Origin: Firmicutes bacterium UBA4882
Lineage (GTDB): Bacteria; Bacillota; UBA4882
DNA: 8,407 nucleotides
Reading direction: 5' to 3'
NCBI GenBank assembly: GCA_002399265.1
Contig: DHDG01000060.1
Location: 2,213-10,619, forward strand
The notes beneath the pieces are model-generated. The model worked only from the letters and a program-made list of their open reading frames with translations, ran no database searches and had not been told where the DNA came from. The translations under genes were made by a program, and so were the position numbers. This document shows positions 1-6,354 of the stretch, in pieces (positions within the stretch are counted from its first letter, which is position 1; the number at the start of each line of letters is the position of its first letter).

Positions 1-494
1 ATTGATACTTTCAGTTCACATGAAATCGTATCGCCGTTTGAGCGAAACATAAACCGGACGGTTGTCTCATAAAGACCGGCCGCATCCTCAGCCATGATAC
101 GGGGCACGAGATTTAAATTGATTGCATGGATGCCCGCCTGGTAGCTGCCGACTGGTTCCCAGCGATTTCCAAAACCGAATGGCGTGTAACTTTCATTGCT
201 ATCTGCCAATCCCAACCGGTTGGATGGTAATAACCTGCCTCTCGGATCGCGGATCGGAGCACATTGCATAAGTAGGGTACCCGGTTCTTTGGCCCGCAGC
301 TCCAAACGGACTGATTGGATCGCGCCAAAAACCGGAGGATTACATGGTTTTAACCCGGACCATTCAATCCGGTCTCCTCCGGGATCAATAATACGCAGGC
401 CCGAATCGGAAGAAGCTGCAGCTGCGGTATGCATCGAATAAAATAATGCCGTGCCTAAGACTACCAACATGGCAAATCTGGAAGCACGCCGCAA
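1..494 (-). CDS. Secreted adhesin/minor-pilin-like protein, N-terminal part (truncated by window edge)
   Basis: An open frame runs leftward off the window with no stop; 164 codons are visible. I start it at TTG 494 because AAGGAG (504-509) lies 9 nt upstream. An in-frame ATG at 500 is only 3 nt from that site, and the paralogous first gene of the operon starts at the same CCA-TTG-CG context. Residues 1-27 form a Sec signal peptide (MRRASRF, hydrophobic core, then AAAA). The mature part is collinear with the N-terminal domain of the protein at 5100-5969: WSGLKP (45-50), QC (77-78), SNRL (91-94), YTPF (103-106), and GLYETTVRFMFRS (140-152). It is the last visible gene of the chaperone-usher operon, 172 bp after the usher, the usual place for a tip adhesin or minor subunit. 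By analogy the missing C-terminal half should be a pilin-like domain. The adhesin role is inference and no ligand can be proposed. Confidence 0.72.
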   Translation of the reverse strand, partial: MRRASRFAMLVVLGTALFYSMHTAAAASSDSGLRIIDPGGDRIEWSGLKPCNPPVFGAIQSVRLELRAKEPGTLLMQCAPIRDPRGRLLPSNRLGLADSNESYTPFGFGNRWEPVGSYQAGIHAINLNLVPRIMAEDAAGLYETTVRFMFRSNGDTISCELKVS

Positions 495-666
495 TGGCAT
501 CCACTCCTTCCAATTTTTATCAGTGACAGAATACTTTGCAGTTCTCTTACATTAGAGAAATATTAACACAGAAGATGAAAAAAGTAAAGGCTGCCTTTTT
601 ATGCAGACAAATGTGAAATATGTAGTAATGTCGCACATTACCCATAAATGCATCGTGCGGATTTCT
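495..666 (-). other. Usher-to-adhesin intercistronic region with hairpins and a possible weak promoter
   Basis: This 172-bp gap is the largest inside the operon. Read on the minus strand, it first holds a 7-bp hairpin with a 3-nt loop (GTAATGT / ACATTAC, 625-641). A short AAAGG-CAG-CCTTT hairpin (586-598) follows, with a T-rich stretch after it on both strands, so it could act as a weak bidirectional terminator or attenuator. A weak promoter candidate follows: TTTACT (583-588), 17-bp spacer, TAATAT (560-565), with a TG one base before the -10. The last gene may therefore be partly uncoupled from the usher. The hairpins are directly visible; the promoter is tentative. Confidence 0.35.
504..509 (-). 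promoter_or_regulatory. Ribosome binding site deciding a TTG start
   Basis: AAGGAG on the minus strand, 9 nt before TTG 494 and 3 nt before ATG 500. The spacing and the conserved CCATTGCG context shared with the paralogous gene favour TTG. Confidence 0.55.
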
Positions 667-3627
667 TCAAAATGCGAAGTCACATTCCGATAAATCCGGA
701 AACGCTTCTGTAATCTCCGCATTAATGATGAGTCCACTGCCTGCTGTACCTTCGCCCTCGGTATCGGCCAAAGGGGTTACCCCTTCCGGGAGCGTATCAT
801 CGTCAAGCGACAGCAGATATGATCCAGCTGAAAGGTCTTCTATATAATAGTAACCTTGCGCGTCCGTATAGACACCAGTCGCTGTCCCGTTGAGCAGGAT
901 GTGAACACCAGGCAGCGGCTGGTCGCCAGCATCAAAGATATTGTTGTTGTTCATATCAATGTAGACATATCCTGAAAGCGTGCCCCAGAGCGTTAGAGGA
1001 ATTTCATACCAATAGCGCGTATTTTCTCCGAGCAAAGCAGTCCATGGGCCATCGGCTGAAGCGTACTCGATTGGCAGGCTTCTCTCAGGCAACTCCAAAT
1101 CATAAATGCCCGTTTTCAGGCCCGTGAACACAAAGACACCATGCCGATCTGTATAGGTTTTGTTGTTCCCCAATGTGACAAGCAGATCAGGAATTCCAGG
1201 TTCGCCTCGGTCTTGTACTCCATTATTGTTGTCGTCCCGGAAAACCACTCCACCAACCATATTGGCGCATGTATCATCATTTTGGGGAACAGATGCGATC
1301 CCTCCCGGGGTCACAATCGATGCGCTATCAATCCTTACAGTGAGAACAACTGCCGGCGCGTCAGCCCGTGCCGTATATTCCAGCGCCGCCCGCCAGCCGA
1401 TTTTTGACACTGTACCTGACCCCCTCTGGAACGCTTCCAACTTAAGCACAGGAAAAATGAGGTTGTCATTATTACCAATGAGCCAAACCGCTGTGATACC
1501 AGCAGAAAACTGGATTTTCGCTTCAGTTGAGGCAGCTCCCGACCAGGTTAGATCAGCTGTGAGTGCCGAGTGTTCGTCGTGCGAAAACTGGTAATTAAAA
1601 TCCGGTTGCATATAGGTCGAGGTAAAGGCCAATTTGTGGACGTCAGTAAGAGCATGCTGATACTGCAGGATTCCTCCGTACCTGGTGATAATGGCATTGA
1701 CATTGTCTCCGTTGCCGAACAATTTGAGGTCCAGGTTTGATTTCGCGCTAATCCTTGCACTTAGCGCAGCCTCAGACGAATAGGTCAAACTGGTGCCTTC
1801 AGTACTATTCCATGTCCAGCTCAAAATGCCGCCAGCAGATAAGGTTGCCTGGCCGTTTGCGGAGTAGCGGCCATTCAACGAGAAAACACCGCTCCAAAGG
1901 TCTTCATCTAATGGATCGTACTCCACTCTGGTACCGGCGGCCAGTGACAATGAATTTTTGAAGTATTGACTATAGCGCAGTGAGCATTGATGATGCCAAC
2001 CTGGTTGATTCAGGGGCAGTTCAGCCGGATGCTGCACGTCATACCACAGGTTTAGAGTATTGGCAGACGAAAGCCGCCAAGTTCCCGACATTGTACCTCC
2101 ATAGTTGCTTTCAGGGTGAAGTGCGCCAGGAAGATAATAGCCAGGACCATAGTAATAGAGCGTTCCTTGCACTCCGGAATTTTCCCCCGTCCAGCGCAAG
2201 GTGGTGCGGGCAGCAATATCGTTGACTTGTGTGGCCATGGAGGACGGGACCCAATAACCGCTCAGCATGAAATCAGATAATAAGCCAATCTGATCTGAAA
2301 GGTTCATGATGCTCCCGAGAATCAGGCTATTTGACGCAACGACAGCCTCACCTGCCCGTATTTGAAAGGGTGCCTCCCGCACAAAGACTGCTCTGGTAGT
2401 CAACCATGGCAGAAAACCCTGGCTCCAGTCTATCCCGAAGAAATATCTCTCCTCTGGCACAAACCAGGCTTTTTCAGCGCGCTGGCCGAAAGCCGCGGTA
2501 ATTATACCGCTGCCATAAGGTTGCGAAAACGGGGTGGCCGTGGCTTCGCGGGCCATCGTCTCAACACTGCCATCCGGCTTGAGGATTTTAACCTCCAGTT
2601 TCGTAATTCCAAAGCTATTGATCGGTATTTCATCAAAATTGAATCTTCCGGCGGCGGCGGTCTGTTTACTGTAAAGCAAACCATCAATATACAGTTCCAC
2701 AATCGAATCCAGTGGCGCCTCACCATTCCACTGGTGTTTGTACAAGCTGTAAGGTTTGAGAGGAACTTCCGGGAGCCCAAAGGTCAAGCCTCTGACGGGT
2801 CTGCCAGCTACATAGCCGGGGAAGAATACGGCCGCATCGCCCAGAATCAAATCGAAAAAAGAACCTTGATACTCAATAGCCAAATCCTGTAGCTGAAAAT
2901 GCGATGCTGGAGACTGATTGCCGCCAACACCAAGGTGCCATTGCAGCGGCAGATTGGCAGTTGAAAAGGGACCTGTTAATCCCAGCTTCCAATGATATTG
3001 ATTTTGAGTGGCATTGAGTGAAAAATCAAAATGCAACGGACCATAAATATCATGACCTGGTTGTAGAACCGACGATTTTCCTTCCGCAGCGGGCAATTCA
3101 CCGGGTCCTGCCATATTTTGCTTCTGAATAGTAAGTGTCAGCACCTGGACATCATAATCCCATTCGGCTAGATAGCCAAGCACTTCTTGAATCACATCTA
3201 ACGGCACATAAGGCAAACCGTTATAGACCAATGGAGCAGATTTGATCTCGACGGGAATATCGCCACCAATCCTCATTATCCTTTGACCAATCGCGATCAC
3301 CACCACTTTGCCATCGGTCGGACGCACGAAAGATGCGATCCCTTCCCGATGTTTCCAGGTAACGGCGATGCCGGATCTCAGGGCCAGATCGGTCAAAGAG
3401 ACTAATATCTCTTGTTCCTGAAGGACCACTTCGTAGAATGGGTCTTCCTCGACACCATTAATCCGTAAGCTGACAACGACCAAGTCATAAGCAGCGTCCA
3501 TTTCCAGCTCTGCTGCCCTAACAGAAAAAGCTACCAGCAGCAATCCCACCGATAGCAGAAAAACAAAGCTACATTTATATATAGATCCAGTTATAGCTCT
3601 AATTATTTTTTCTCCAAAGCGCCGCAT
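667..3627 (-). CDS. FimD/PapC-like outer-membrane usher with tandem SdrD-B-like C-terminal domains
   Basis: A 986-residue secreted protein, proposed as the outer-membrane channel that secretes and assembles fimbrial subunits. Residues 1-38 form a signal peptide ending VRA. Residues 45-168 form an N-terminal domain (LRINGV, LTDLALRSGI, YVPLDVIQEVLGY, DVQVLTLTI) consistent with an usher N-domain; it also recalls copper-amine-oxidase N-type stalk domains. About 195-770 is rich in alternating, aromatic strands typical of a barrel. The usher signature sits at 310-357: VELYIDGLLYS, AGRFNFDEIP, LEVKILKPDGS, matching the family pattern NGxLxYS, GpFxIxDLP, LxVxVxEaDGS. Two SdrD-B/transthyretin-like domains follow at 791-848 and 883-941, with acidic loops DDNNNGVQDRGEPG and DMNNNNIFDAGDQP. 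The chain ends DFAF. ATG follows GGGGAGG (3637-3643) by 9 nt. The gene begins 21 nt after the chaperone stop, so translation is probably coupled. Usher membership is a motif-based call and the subclass is unassigned. Confidence 0.72.
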   Translation of the reverse strand: MRRFGEKIIRAITGSIYKCSFVFLLSVGLLLVAFSVRAAELEMDAAYDLVVVSLRINGVEEDPFYEVVLQEQEILVSLTDLALRSGIAVTWKHREGIASFVRPTDGKVVVIAIGQRIMRIGGDIPVEIKSAPLVYNGLPYVPLDVIQEVLGYLAEWDYDVQVLTLTIQKQNMAGPGELPAAEGKSSVLQPGHDIYGPLHFDFSLNATQNQYHWKLGLTGPFSTANLPLQWHLGVGGNQSPASHFQLQDLAIEYQGSFFDLILGDAAVFFPGYVAGRPVRGLTFGLPEVPLKPYSLYKHQWNGEAPLDSIVELYIDGLLYSKQTAAAGRFNFDEIPINSFGITKLEVKILKPDGSVETMAREATATPFSQPYGSGIITAAFGQRAEKAWFVPEERYFFGIDWSQGFLPWLTTRAVFVREAPFQIRAGEAVVASNSLILGSIMNLSDQIGLLSDFMLSGYWVPSSMATQVNDIAARTTLRWTGENSGVQGTLYYYGPGYYLPGALHPESNYGGTMSGTWRLSSANTLNLWYDVQHPAELPLNQPGWHHQCSLRYSQYFKNSLSLAAGTRVEYDPLDEDLWSGVFSLNGRYSANGQATLSAGGILSWTWNSTEGTSLTYSSEAALSARISAKSNLDLKLFGNGDNVNAIITRYGGILQYQHALTDVHKLAFTSTYMQPDFNYQFSHDEHSALTADLTWSGAASTEAKIQFSAGITAVWLIGNNDNLIFPVLKLEAFQRGSGTVSKIGWRAALEYTARADAPAVVLTVRIDSASIVTPGGIASVPQNDDTCANMVGGVVFRDDNNNGVQDRGEPGIPDLLVTLGNNKTYTDRHGVFVFTGLKTGIYDLELPERSLPIEYASADGPWTALLGENTRYWYEIPLTLWGTLSGYVYIDMNNNNIFDAGDQPLPGVHILLNGTATGVYTDAQGYYYIEDLSAGSYLLSLDDDTLPEGVTPLADTEGEGTAGSGLIINAEITEAFPDLSECDFAF

Positions 3628-3648
3628 GGCAGTTATCCTCCCCGAATA

Positions 3649-4440
3649 TTAACCCTGCAGCTGTATCTCATAATCCCTGCGGAATACATTCGTAGTCCCG
3701 TAGGATTCCACTTCCAAATGCAAACGATAAGCGCCAGGTGCCAAAGCCTTGTTCCCTGAAACAGCAATTGTCCTCCGCTCTCCAGGCAAAAACACTTCTT
3801 CAGTGATCCTTCCCTCTTCAACAACCTTGCCAGAAGGATCTGATAGTCTGAATTGACCGGTCAGCCGGCAATGTGCATTGCCGATGGCGGCCAAATCGAT
3901 AGTAATCACGGCTTGTCTGGCACCGTTTAAAGATGCCTTTGGCAGACCAACTTCGAACATACGCTTGATCGGCTTTATGGCTGCGTAGATCACGACCCCG
4001 ATCTGGGTTTTTACCGCCAAACCGCTTGATTGGAATGCCGGCGCAAAAAAGATAACTCCGCGTCTTTCCTCTGGAACGGCATTTTTGGGAACACTGATGC
4101 TGAAGCGCACTACCTGACGTCCGTTGGGCGGCAACGTAAACTCTCTGGGATTAAATTTAATCCATTTGGCAATGCTTGCAGAGGTCGAGTTGGCTGGTTT
4201 GGGCATCAACCCACCCTGGGAATCATGTACCCAATCCTGAGCGATCGCCAGATATCTGGTCGGCACTGAGGAAGCATTGGTGACCGTGATCGCACCGCCG
4301 TCACGCTGCCCAGGCTCGATTTCCAGAATAAATCGCGCCGGATCTACCAGCATGGCGCCCGCAGCGGTCCATGAAGCGCACAGGGCGGCAGCTATGATAA
4401 ATATTAACAACAGAGTGCGAGTACGATGCTTCACGACCAT
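3649..4440 (-). CDS. PapD-like periplasmic fimbrial chaperone
   Basis: A 263-residue protein that probably holds pilin subunits folded in the periplasm by lending a strand, then passes them to the usher. The signal peptide spans about 1-29 (KHRTRT, long hydrophobic core, TAAGA). Domain 1 spans about 31-156: LVDPARFILEIEPGQ with an Arg where PapD has its Arg8, ITVTNASSVPTRY, FTLPPNGRQVVRFSI, then KTQIGVVIYAAIKP, which corresponds to the PapD G1-strand region. Domain 2 spans 157-263, a second beta-sandwich (FRLSDPSGKVVEEG, FLPGERRTI, PGAYRLHLEV). ATG 4440 is chosen. An upstream TTG at 4506 would begin just beside the intercistronic hairpin and lacks a ribosome binding site. AGGA (4444-4447) is 3 nt from the ATG but 9 nt from an in-frame GTG at 4434, so the GTG is a real alternative. 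The length suits a PapD-type chaperone. A WxL-interacting (DUF916-like) protein is the main alternative, but there is no C-terminal membrane helix and an usher follows. Confidence 0.75.
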   Translation of the reverse strand: MVVKHRTRTLLLIFIIAAALCASWTAAGAMLVDPARFILEIEPGQRDGGAITVTNASSVPTRYLAIAQDWVHDSQGGLMPKPANSTSASIAKWIKFNPREFTLPPNGRQVVRFSISVPKNAVPEERRGVIFFAPAFQSSGLAVKTQIGVVIYAAIKPIKRMFEVGLPKASLNGARQAVITIDLAAIGNAHCRLTGQFRLSDPSGKVVEEGRITEEVFLPGERRTIAVSGNKALAPGAYRLHLEVESYGTTNVFRRDYEIQLQG

Positions 4441-4479
4441 TCTTCCTTTCTGGAAATATAGTCCTTCCTCAAAACAGGC

Positions 4480-4504
4480 GGGCCGAGTGTATGACACCCG
4501 GCCC
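4480..4504 (-). promoter_or_regulatory. Intercistronic stem-loop after the pilin gene
   Basis: A 10-bp stem with one G-U pair and a 5-nt loop: GGGCCGGGTG / CACTCGGCCC on the minus strand. It starts 11 nt after the pilin stop and is followed by only four Ts (GTTTTG), so it is at most a partial terminator. Comparable hairpins downstream of major pilin genes in other fimbrial operons protect pilin mRNA or cut downstream transcription. The structure is directly visible; the role is inferred. Confidence 0.65.
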
Positions 4505-4515
4505 AATAAACGGAA

Positions 4516-5031
4516 TTATTGGAGGGTCGCGATGAATTTAACGTCTCCGCTATAGGTGCCTGCGGCTACATCCCAAGTGAACGGAATCGCAAAACTCATG
4601 TACCTGACAAATCCTGCTGCACCGGTCGGTTCATTGTTGGTAAGAACAGCGCCGGCTGCACTGTAGTCAGTGATGTCACTGAGATCGTCATTTTGTCCGA
4701 ATTTCCAACTGAGTGCCGGATCCGTGGTGCCAGCCATCCCATCGCTTAAGACTGCTGGCGCTTCAATAGTCAAATTCCATTTGCCCGTACTCAGTACTTT
4801 CAACTCATAAATATTGCTTTCAGCAATCGAGCCTGGTGCAGGTGCTCCAGTAGGGGCCGGCCAGGTAATGGTGCTACTCTTAATATCTGCCATTTCTGCA
4901 ACAGTCCCATTAAAGTCCATATATAAGTATGAAGGGATTGTTACACTCATGGTGGTTGTAATAGTAGCCGCATACGCAGCCCCAGAAACTAGAAGCACAA
5001 GAGCGATCATCAGGAAAAATGACTTTCGCAA
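4516..5031 (-). CDS. Small secreted pilin-like structural subunit
   Basis: A 171-residue protein with a clear signal peptide (1-21, MRKSFFLMIALVLLVSG, then AYA). The mature N-terminus alternates polar and hydrophobic residues (I24, M28, V30, I32), as expected for a donor strand that completes the neighbouring subunit. The rest is a predicted beta-sandwich (Y75-I89, W109, F140-F151) ending in a short strand after AGTYSG (157-162). There are no cysteines and no membrane anchor. The start is TTG, with GAGGAG (5041-5046) 9 nt upstream; no better start leaves the signal peptide intact. It lies between the two-domain adhesin and the chaperone and is followed by a strong stem-loop, the arrangement of a major pilin. 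Its fold pattern matches the C-terminal domain of the upstream gene product. I recognise no named family; the major-pilin role is inferred from size, export and context. Confidence 0.7.
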   Translation of the reverse strand: MRKSFFLMIALVLLVSGAAYAATITTTMSVTIPSYLYMDFNGTVAEMADIKSSTITWPAPTGAPAPGSIAESNIYELKVLSTGKWNLTIEAPAVLSDGMAGTTDPALSWKFGQNDDLSDITDYSAAGAVLTNNEPTGAAGFVRYMSFAIPFTWDVAAGTYSGDVKFIATLQ

Positions 5032-5040
5032 AGATATCTA

Positions 5041-5046
5041 CTCCTC
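5041..5046 (-). promoter_or_regulatory. Ribosome binding site deciding a TTG start
   Basis: GAGGAG on the minus strand, 9 nt before TTG 5031. It supports this non-ATG start of the pilin-like gene; the next in-frame ATG (codon 8) would remove the basic N-region of the signal peptide. Confidence 0.6.
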
Positions 5047-5099
5047 TTTGTTATTTTTTTTATTGCATTAACAAGGCTTTACCTTGCGCTGCACACGGT

Positions 5100-5969
5100 T
5101 TAACCCGGGCCCGGTACTGCCCGCAAAGCAATTAATCCAGTGTAAAATCCTGCTTCAAATGGCAGGAAGCTGCCCATTTTGAAATAAAGCGTCAGAGTCA
5201 TGTTACCAGTTCCGCTCCAGACAAGCGACCACTGCGGACCAGCCGTCAGCGGTTTCCAATTGACCTGATCGGTACTGAACTGGATCTGATTGGGCAAAAT
5301 GACCGCAGTGCCCGAACTAAAGTCTGCTGAGCAACTGATTTGCAGCTCCCAATCAACAAGGCTGGTCACTTCCACCTGAGCTTGTCCATGCACTTCCAAA
5401 TCCGGCAAGCCAAGATTAAACAGACTGACTGGATTGGGAGTGATGCTTACTTCCGCCCACTCGGATATGAGTATCTCTATGTCTAGTTGAACAATTACCA
5501 CAGCATTATTATTGGCAGACCGATATTCAAATGTGACCACCGCTGTATACAATCCGGGGGCGTCACTATTCTGCAGAGAAAGTGCTAACTGTAAGTCAAC
5601 AGCAAATTCGTTTTTCGGAACCTCGCAGATACGTCCAAAGCCATCCGCTTGCGCACTAAAAGGTGTATATGGTCCGCCACTAAAGCTGTAAACTAAACGA
5701 TCGTTGGAAAGAATATTGCCGCCAGAGCTTCTGATTTCTGAACACTGTGCGCTAAGATAGCCCTTCCACCTCATACTTGTTCCTTTGACACGGACAAGTT
5801 GGGCATTTTCCGGAGGTACCGCAAAGGGCGGCTCCAGTCCGCTCCAGACAATCGCGCCGGTATTGGGAACTTCGATGTTCAGATCATTCTCTGCCCGCAC
5901 CACTGCTACTGAAAAAAGGGCTGCCAAGCAAAGGCAGGTTGCGAGGGCCGGTGCAAATAACCTGCGCAA
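5100..5969 (-). CDS. Two-domain secreted adhesin/pilin-like protein (first gene of operon)
   Basis: A 289-residue protein. I choose TTG 5969 because AAGGGGG (5977-5983) lies 7 nt upstream and it yields a compact signal peptide (MRRLFAPALATCLCLAAL, cleavage near VRA at 24-26). A TTG/ATG-type start further upstream at 6053 would add a charged 28-residue stretch with no ribosome binding site. Domain 1 (about 27-168) parallels the last gene of the operon: WSGLEP (42-47), QC (75-76), SNDRL (88-92), YTPF (101-104), and GLYTAVVTFEYRS (139-151). C76 and C115 might form a disulfide. Domain 2 (169-289) resembles the small pilin: VTSLVDWELQI (201-211), NWKP (237-240), LPFEAGFYTG (269-278). An N-terminal binding-type domain fused to a pilin-type domain is the layout of tip adhesins such as FimH. 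It leads the operon after a long leader. Adhesin function is inferred; a minor or initiating subunit is equally possible. Confidence 0.7.
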   Translation of the reverse strand: MRRLFAPALATCLCLAALFSVAVVRAENDLNIEVPNTGAIVWSGLEPPFAVPPENAQLVRVKGTSMRWKGYLSAQCSEIRSSGGNILSNDRLVYSFSGGPYTPFSAQADGFGRICEVPKNEFAVDLQLALSLQNSDAPGLYTAVVTFEYRSANNNAVVIVQLDIEILISEWAEVSITPNPVSLFNLGLPDLEVHGQAQVEVTSLVDWELQISCSADFSSGTAVILPNQIQFSTDQVNWKPLTAGPQWSLVWSGTGNMTLTLYFKMGSFLPFEAGFYTGLIALRAVPGPG

Positions 5970-5976
5970 TGGTATT

Positions 5977-5983
5977 CCCCCTT
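5977..5983 (-). promoter_or_regulatory. Ribosome binding site deciding a TTG start
   Basis: AAGGGGG on the minus strand, 7 nt before TTG 5969. It is the only good site near this gene's 5' end and moves the start 28 codons inside the longest open frame. Confidence 0.6.
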
Positions 5984-5994
5984 CATAGCGTCTG

Positions 5995-6004
5995 ACTGGC
6001 CAGT
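5995..6004. promoter_or_regulatory. Perfect 10-bp palindrome in the fimbrial leader
   Basis: ACTGGCCAGT reads identically on both strands and lies 11 bp upstream of the ribosome binding site of the first fimbrial gene, downstream of its predicted promoter. It could be an operator half-set or chance; no second copy was noticed nearby. Confidence 0.25.
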
Positions 6005-6071
6005 TAGTTTTGCAGGCTATCCTTTTCTTATTGGGATAATGTTTTGGTTCCATTTCCAGAATGGTTATATT

Positions 6072-6084
6072 CCTGTAGCACAGG
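6072..6084 (-). promoter_or_regulatory. Small hairpin at the 5' end of the fimbrial transcript
   Basis: CCTGT-GCT-ACAGG, 5-bp stem and 3-nt loop, begins within a few bases of the transcription start expected from the TATAAT at 6089-6094. Hairpins at this position often protect mRNA 5' ends; the role here is inferred. Confidence 0.3.
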
Positions 6085-6088
6085 CTCC

Positions 6089-6117
6089 ATTATAGCATGG
6101 TGCTTCCTATAAATAAA
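6089..6117 (-). promoter_or_regulatory. Predicted promoter of the fimbrial operon (extended -10)
   Basis: On the minus strand a perfect TATAAT (6089-6094) is preceded by TGC, giving an extended -10. At 17-bp spacing lies TTTATT (6112-6117), a weak -35 (three of six). A start near 6082 would leave a leader of about 110 nt before TTG 5969. It is the closest good promoter to the operon. Confidence 0.55.
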
Positions 6118-6202
6118 GGTTTTTCCAATGAGACATCGCCTTTCTAAAAATGCAAGCAAAAAAGCGCGCTTCACAGCCCGCCAAATTGAGTTCCGTATAA
6201 AC

Positions 6203-6241
6203 AAAAAAAGCGATCCAGGCAGCCGCACTCTTAGGCGGCTG
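6203..6241 (-). terminator. Terminator-like hairpin and T-tract closing the structured RNA
   Basis: CAGCCGC / GCGGCTG (7 bp, 8-nt loop) is followed on the minus strand by a 10-nt spacer and T7. The spacer can be drawn into the stem by pairing with upstream bases (TCCAG with CTGGA, or AGCG with CGCT), bringing the helix to the T-tract. Termination is therefore plausibly conditional. Confidence 0.5.
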
Positions 6242-6348
6242 GGGCTCCGCTGTCTGGACTTCCGAGTATCATGCCACCGGTTTCTCACCTTCCCGGCTTC
6301 CTCAGGACATGTACCAGACCCAATCAACAACTTCGATGCCTTCGCTTT
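6203..6348 (-). ncRNA. Unclassified structured RNA of about 145 nt (small RNA or riboswitch-like leader)
   Basis: A near-consensus promoter places its 5' end at about 6348, and a run of seven Ts (6209-6203 on the minus strand) marks its 3' end. The first bases AAAGCGA (6342-6348) are complementary to TCGCTTT (6207-6213), so the ends can pair. Inside, GTCTGG (6314-6319) pairs with CCAGAC (6252-6257). CCTGAG can pair with CTCGG with one bulged base. CCGG repeats flank a purine-rich loop. CAGCCGC pairs with GCGGCTG (6220-6241) around an 8-nt loop. The strand TCCAG at 6254-6258 can pair either with the upstream TCTGG or with CTGGA (6214-6218) near the T-tract: mutually exclusive forms like a switch. 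Segments such as GCCGGGAAGG and CTCGGAAGTC recall pieces of cobalamin riboswitches, but the conserved GCCACTG and a proper B12 box are missing. I cannot assign a known class. Confidence 0.5.
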
Positions 6349-6354
6349 GATTAC

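Noticed and set aside
2502..2892. Open frames opposite or out of frame with the usher coding region
   Set aside because: They are shadows of a long, well-supported gene, with no ribosome binding sites and atypical composition.
4441..4506. Longer chaperone start at TTG 4506
   Set aside because: It would begin next to the intercistronic hairpin without a ribosome binding site and put 22 extra residues ahead of the signal peptide.
5072..5086. Hairpin CAAGG/CCTTG between the first adhesin and pilin genes as a terminator
   Set aside because: The stem is only 5 bp and is followed on the coding strand by an A-rich rather than T-rich stretch.
5970..6053. Longer start at 6053 for the first fimbrial gene
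   Set aside because: It adds a charged 28-residue leader before the signal peptide and includes the palindrome; the AAGGGGG-TTG pair at 5969 fits much better.
6203..6348. Cobalamin riboswitch assignment for the structured RNA
   Set aside because: GCCGGGAAGG and CTCGGAAGTC look like fragments of that class, but the conserved GCCACTG segment and a matching B12 box are absent and the length is too short.
6203..6348. c-di-GMP (GEMM) riboswitch upstream of the fimbrial genes
   Set aside because: I looked for this because such switches control adhesion operons; the conserved GGGCAAACC-type core is not present on either strand.
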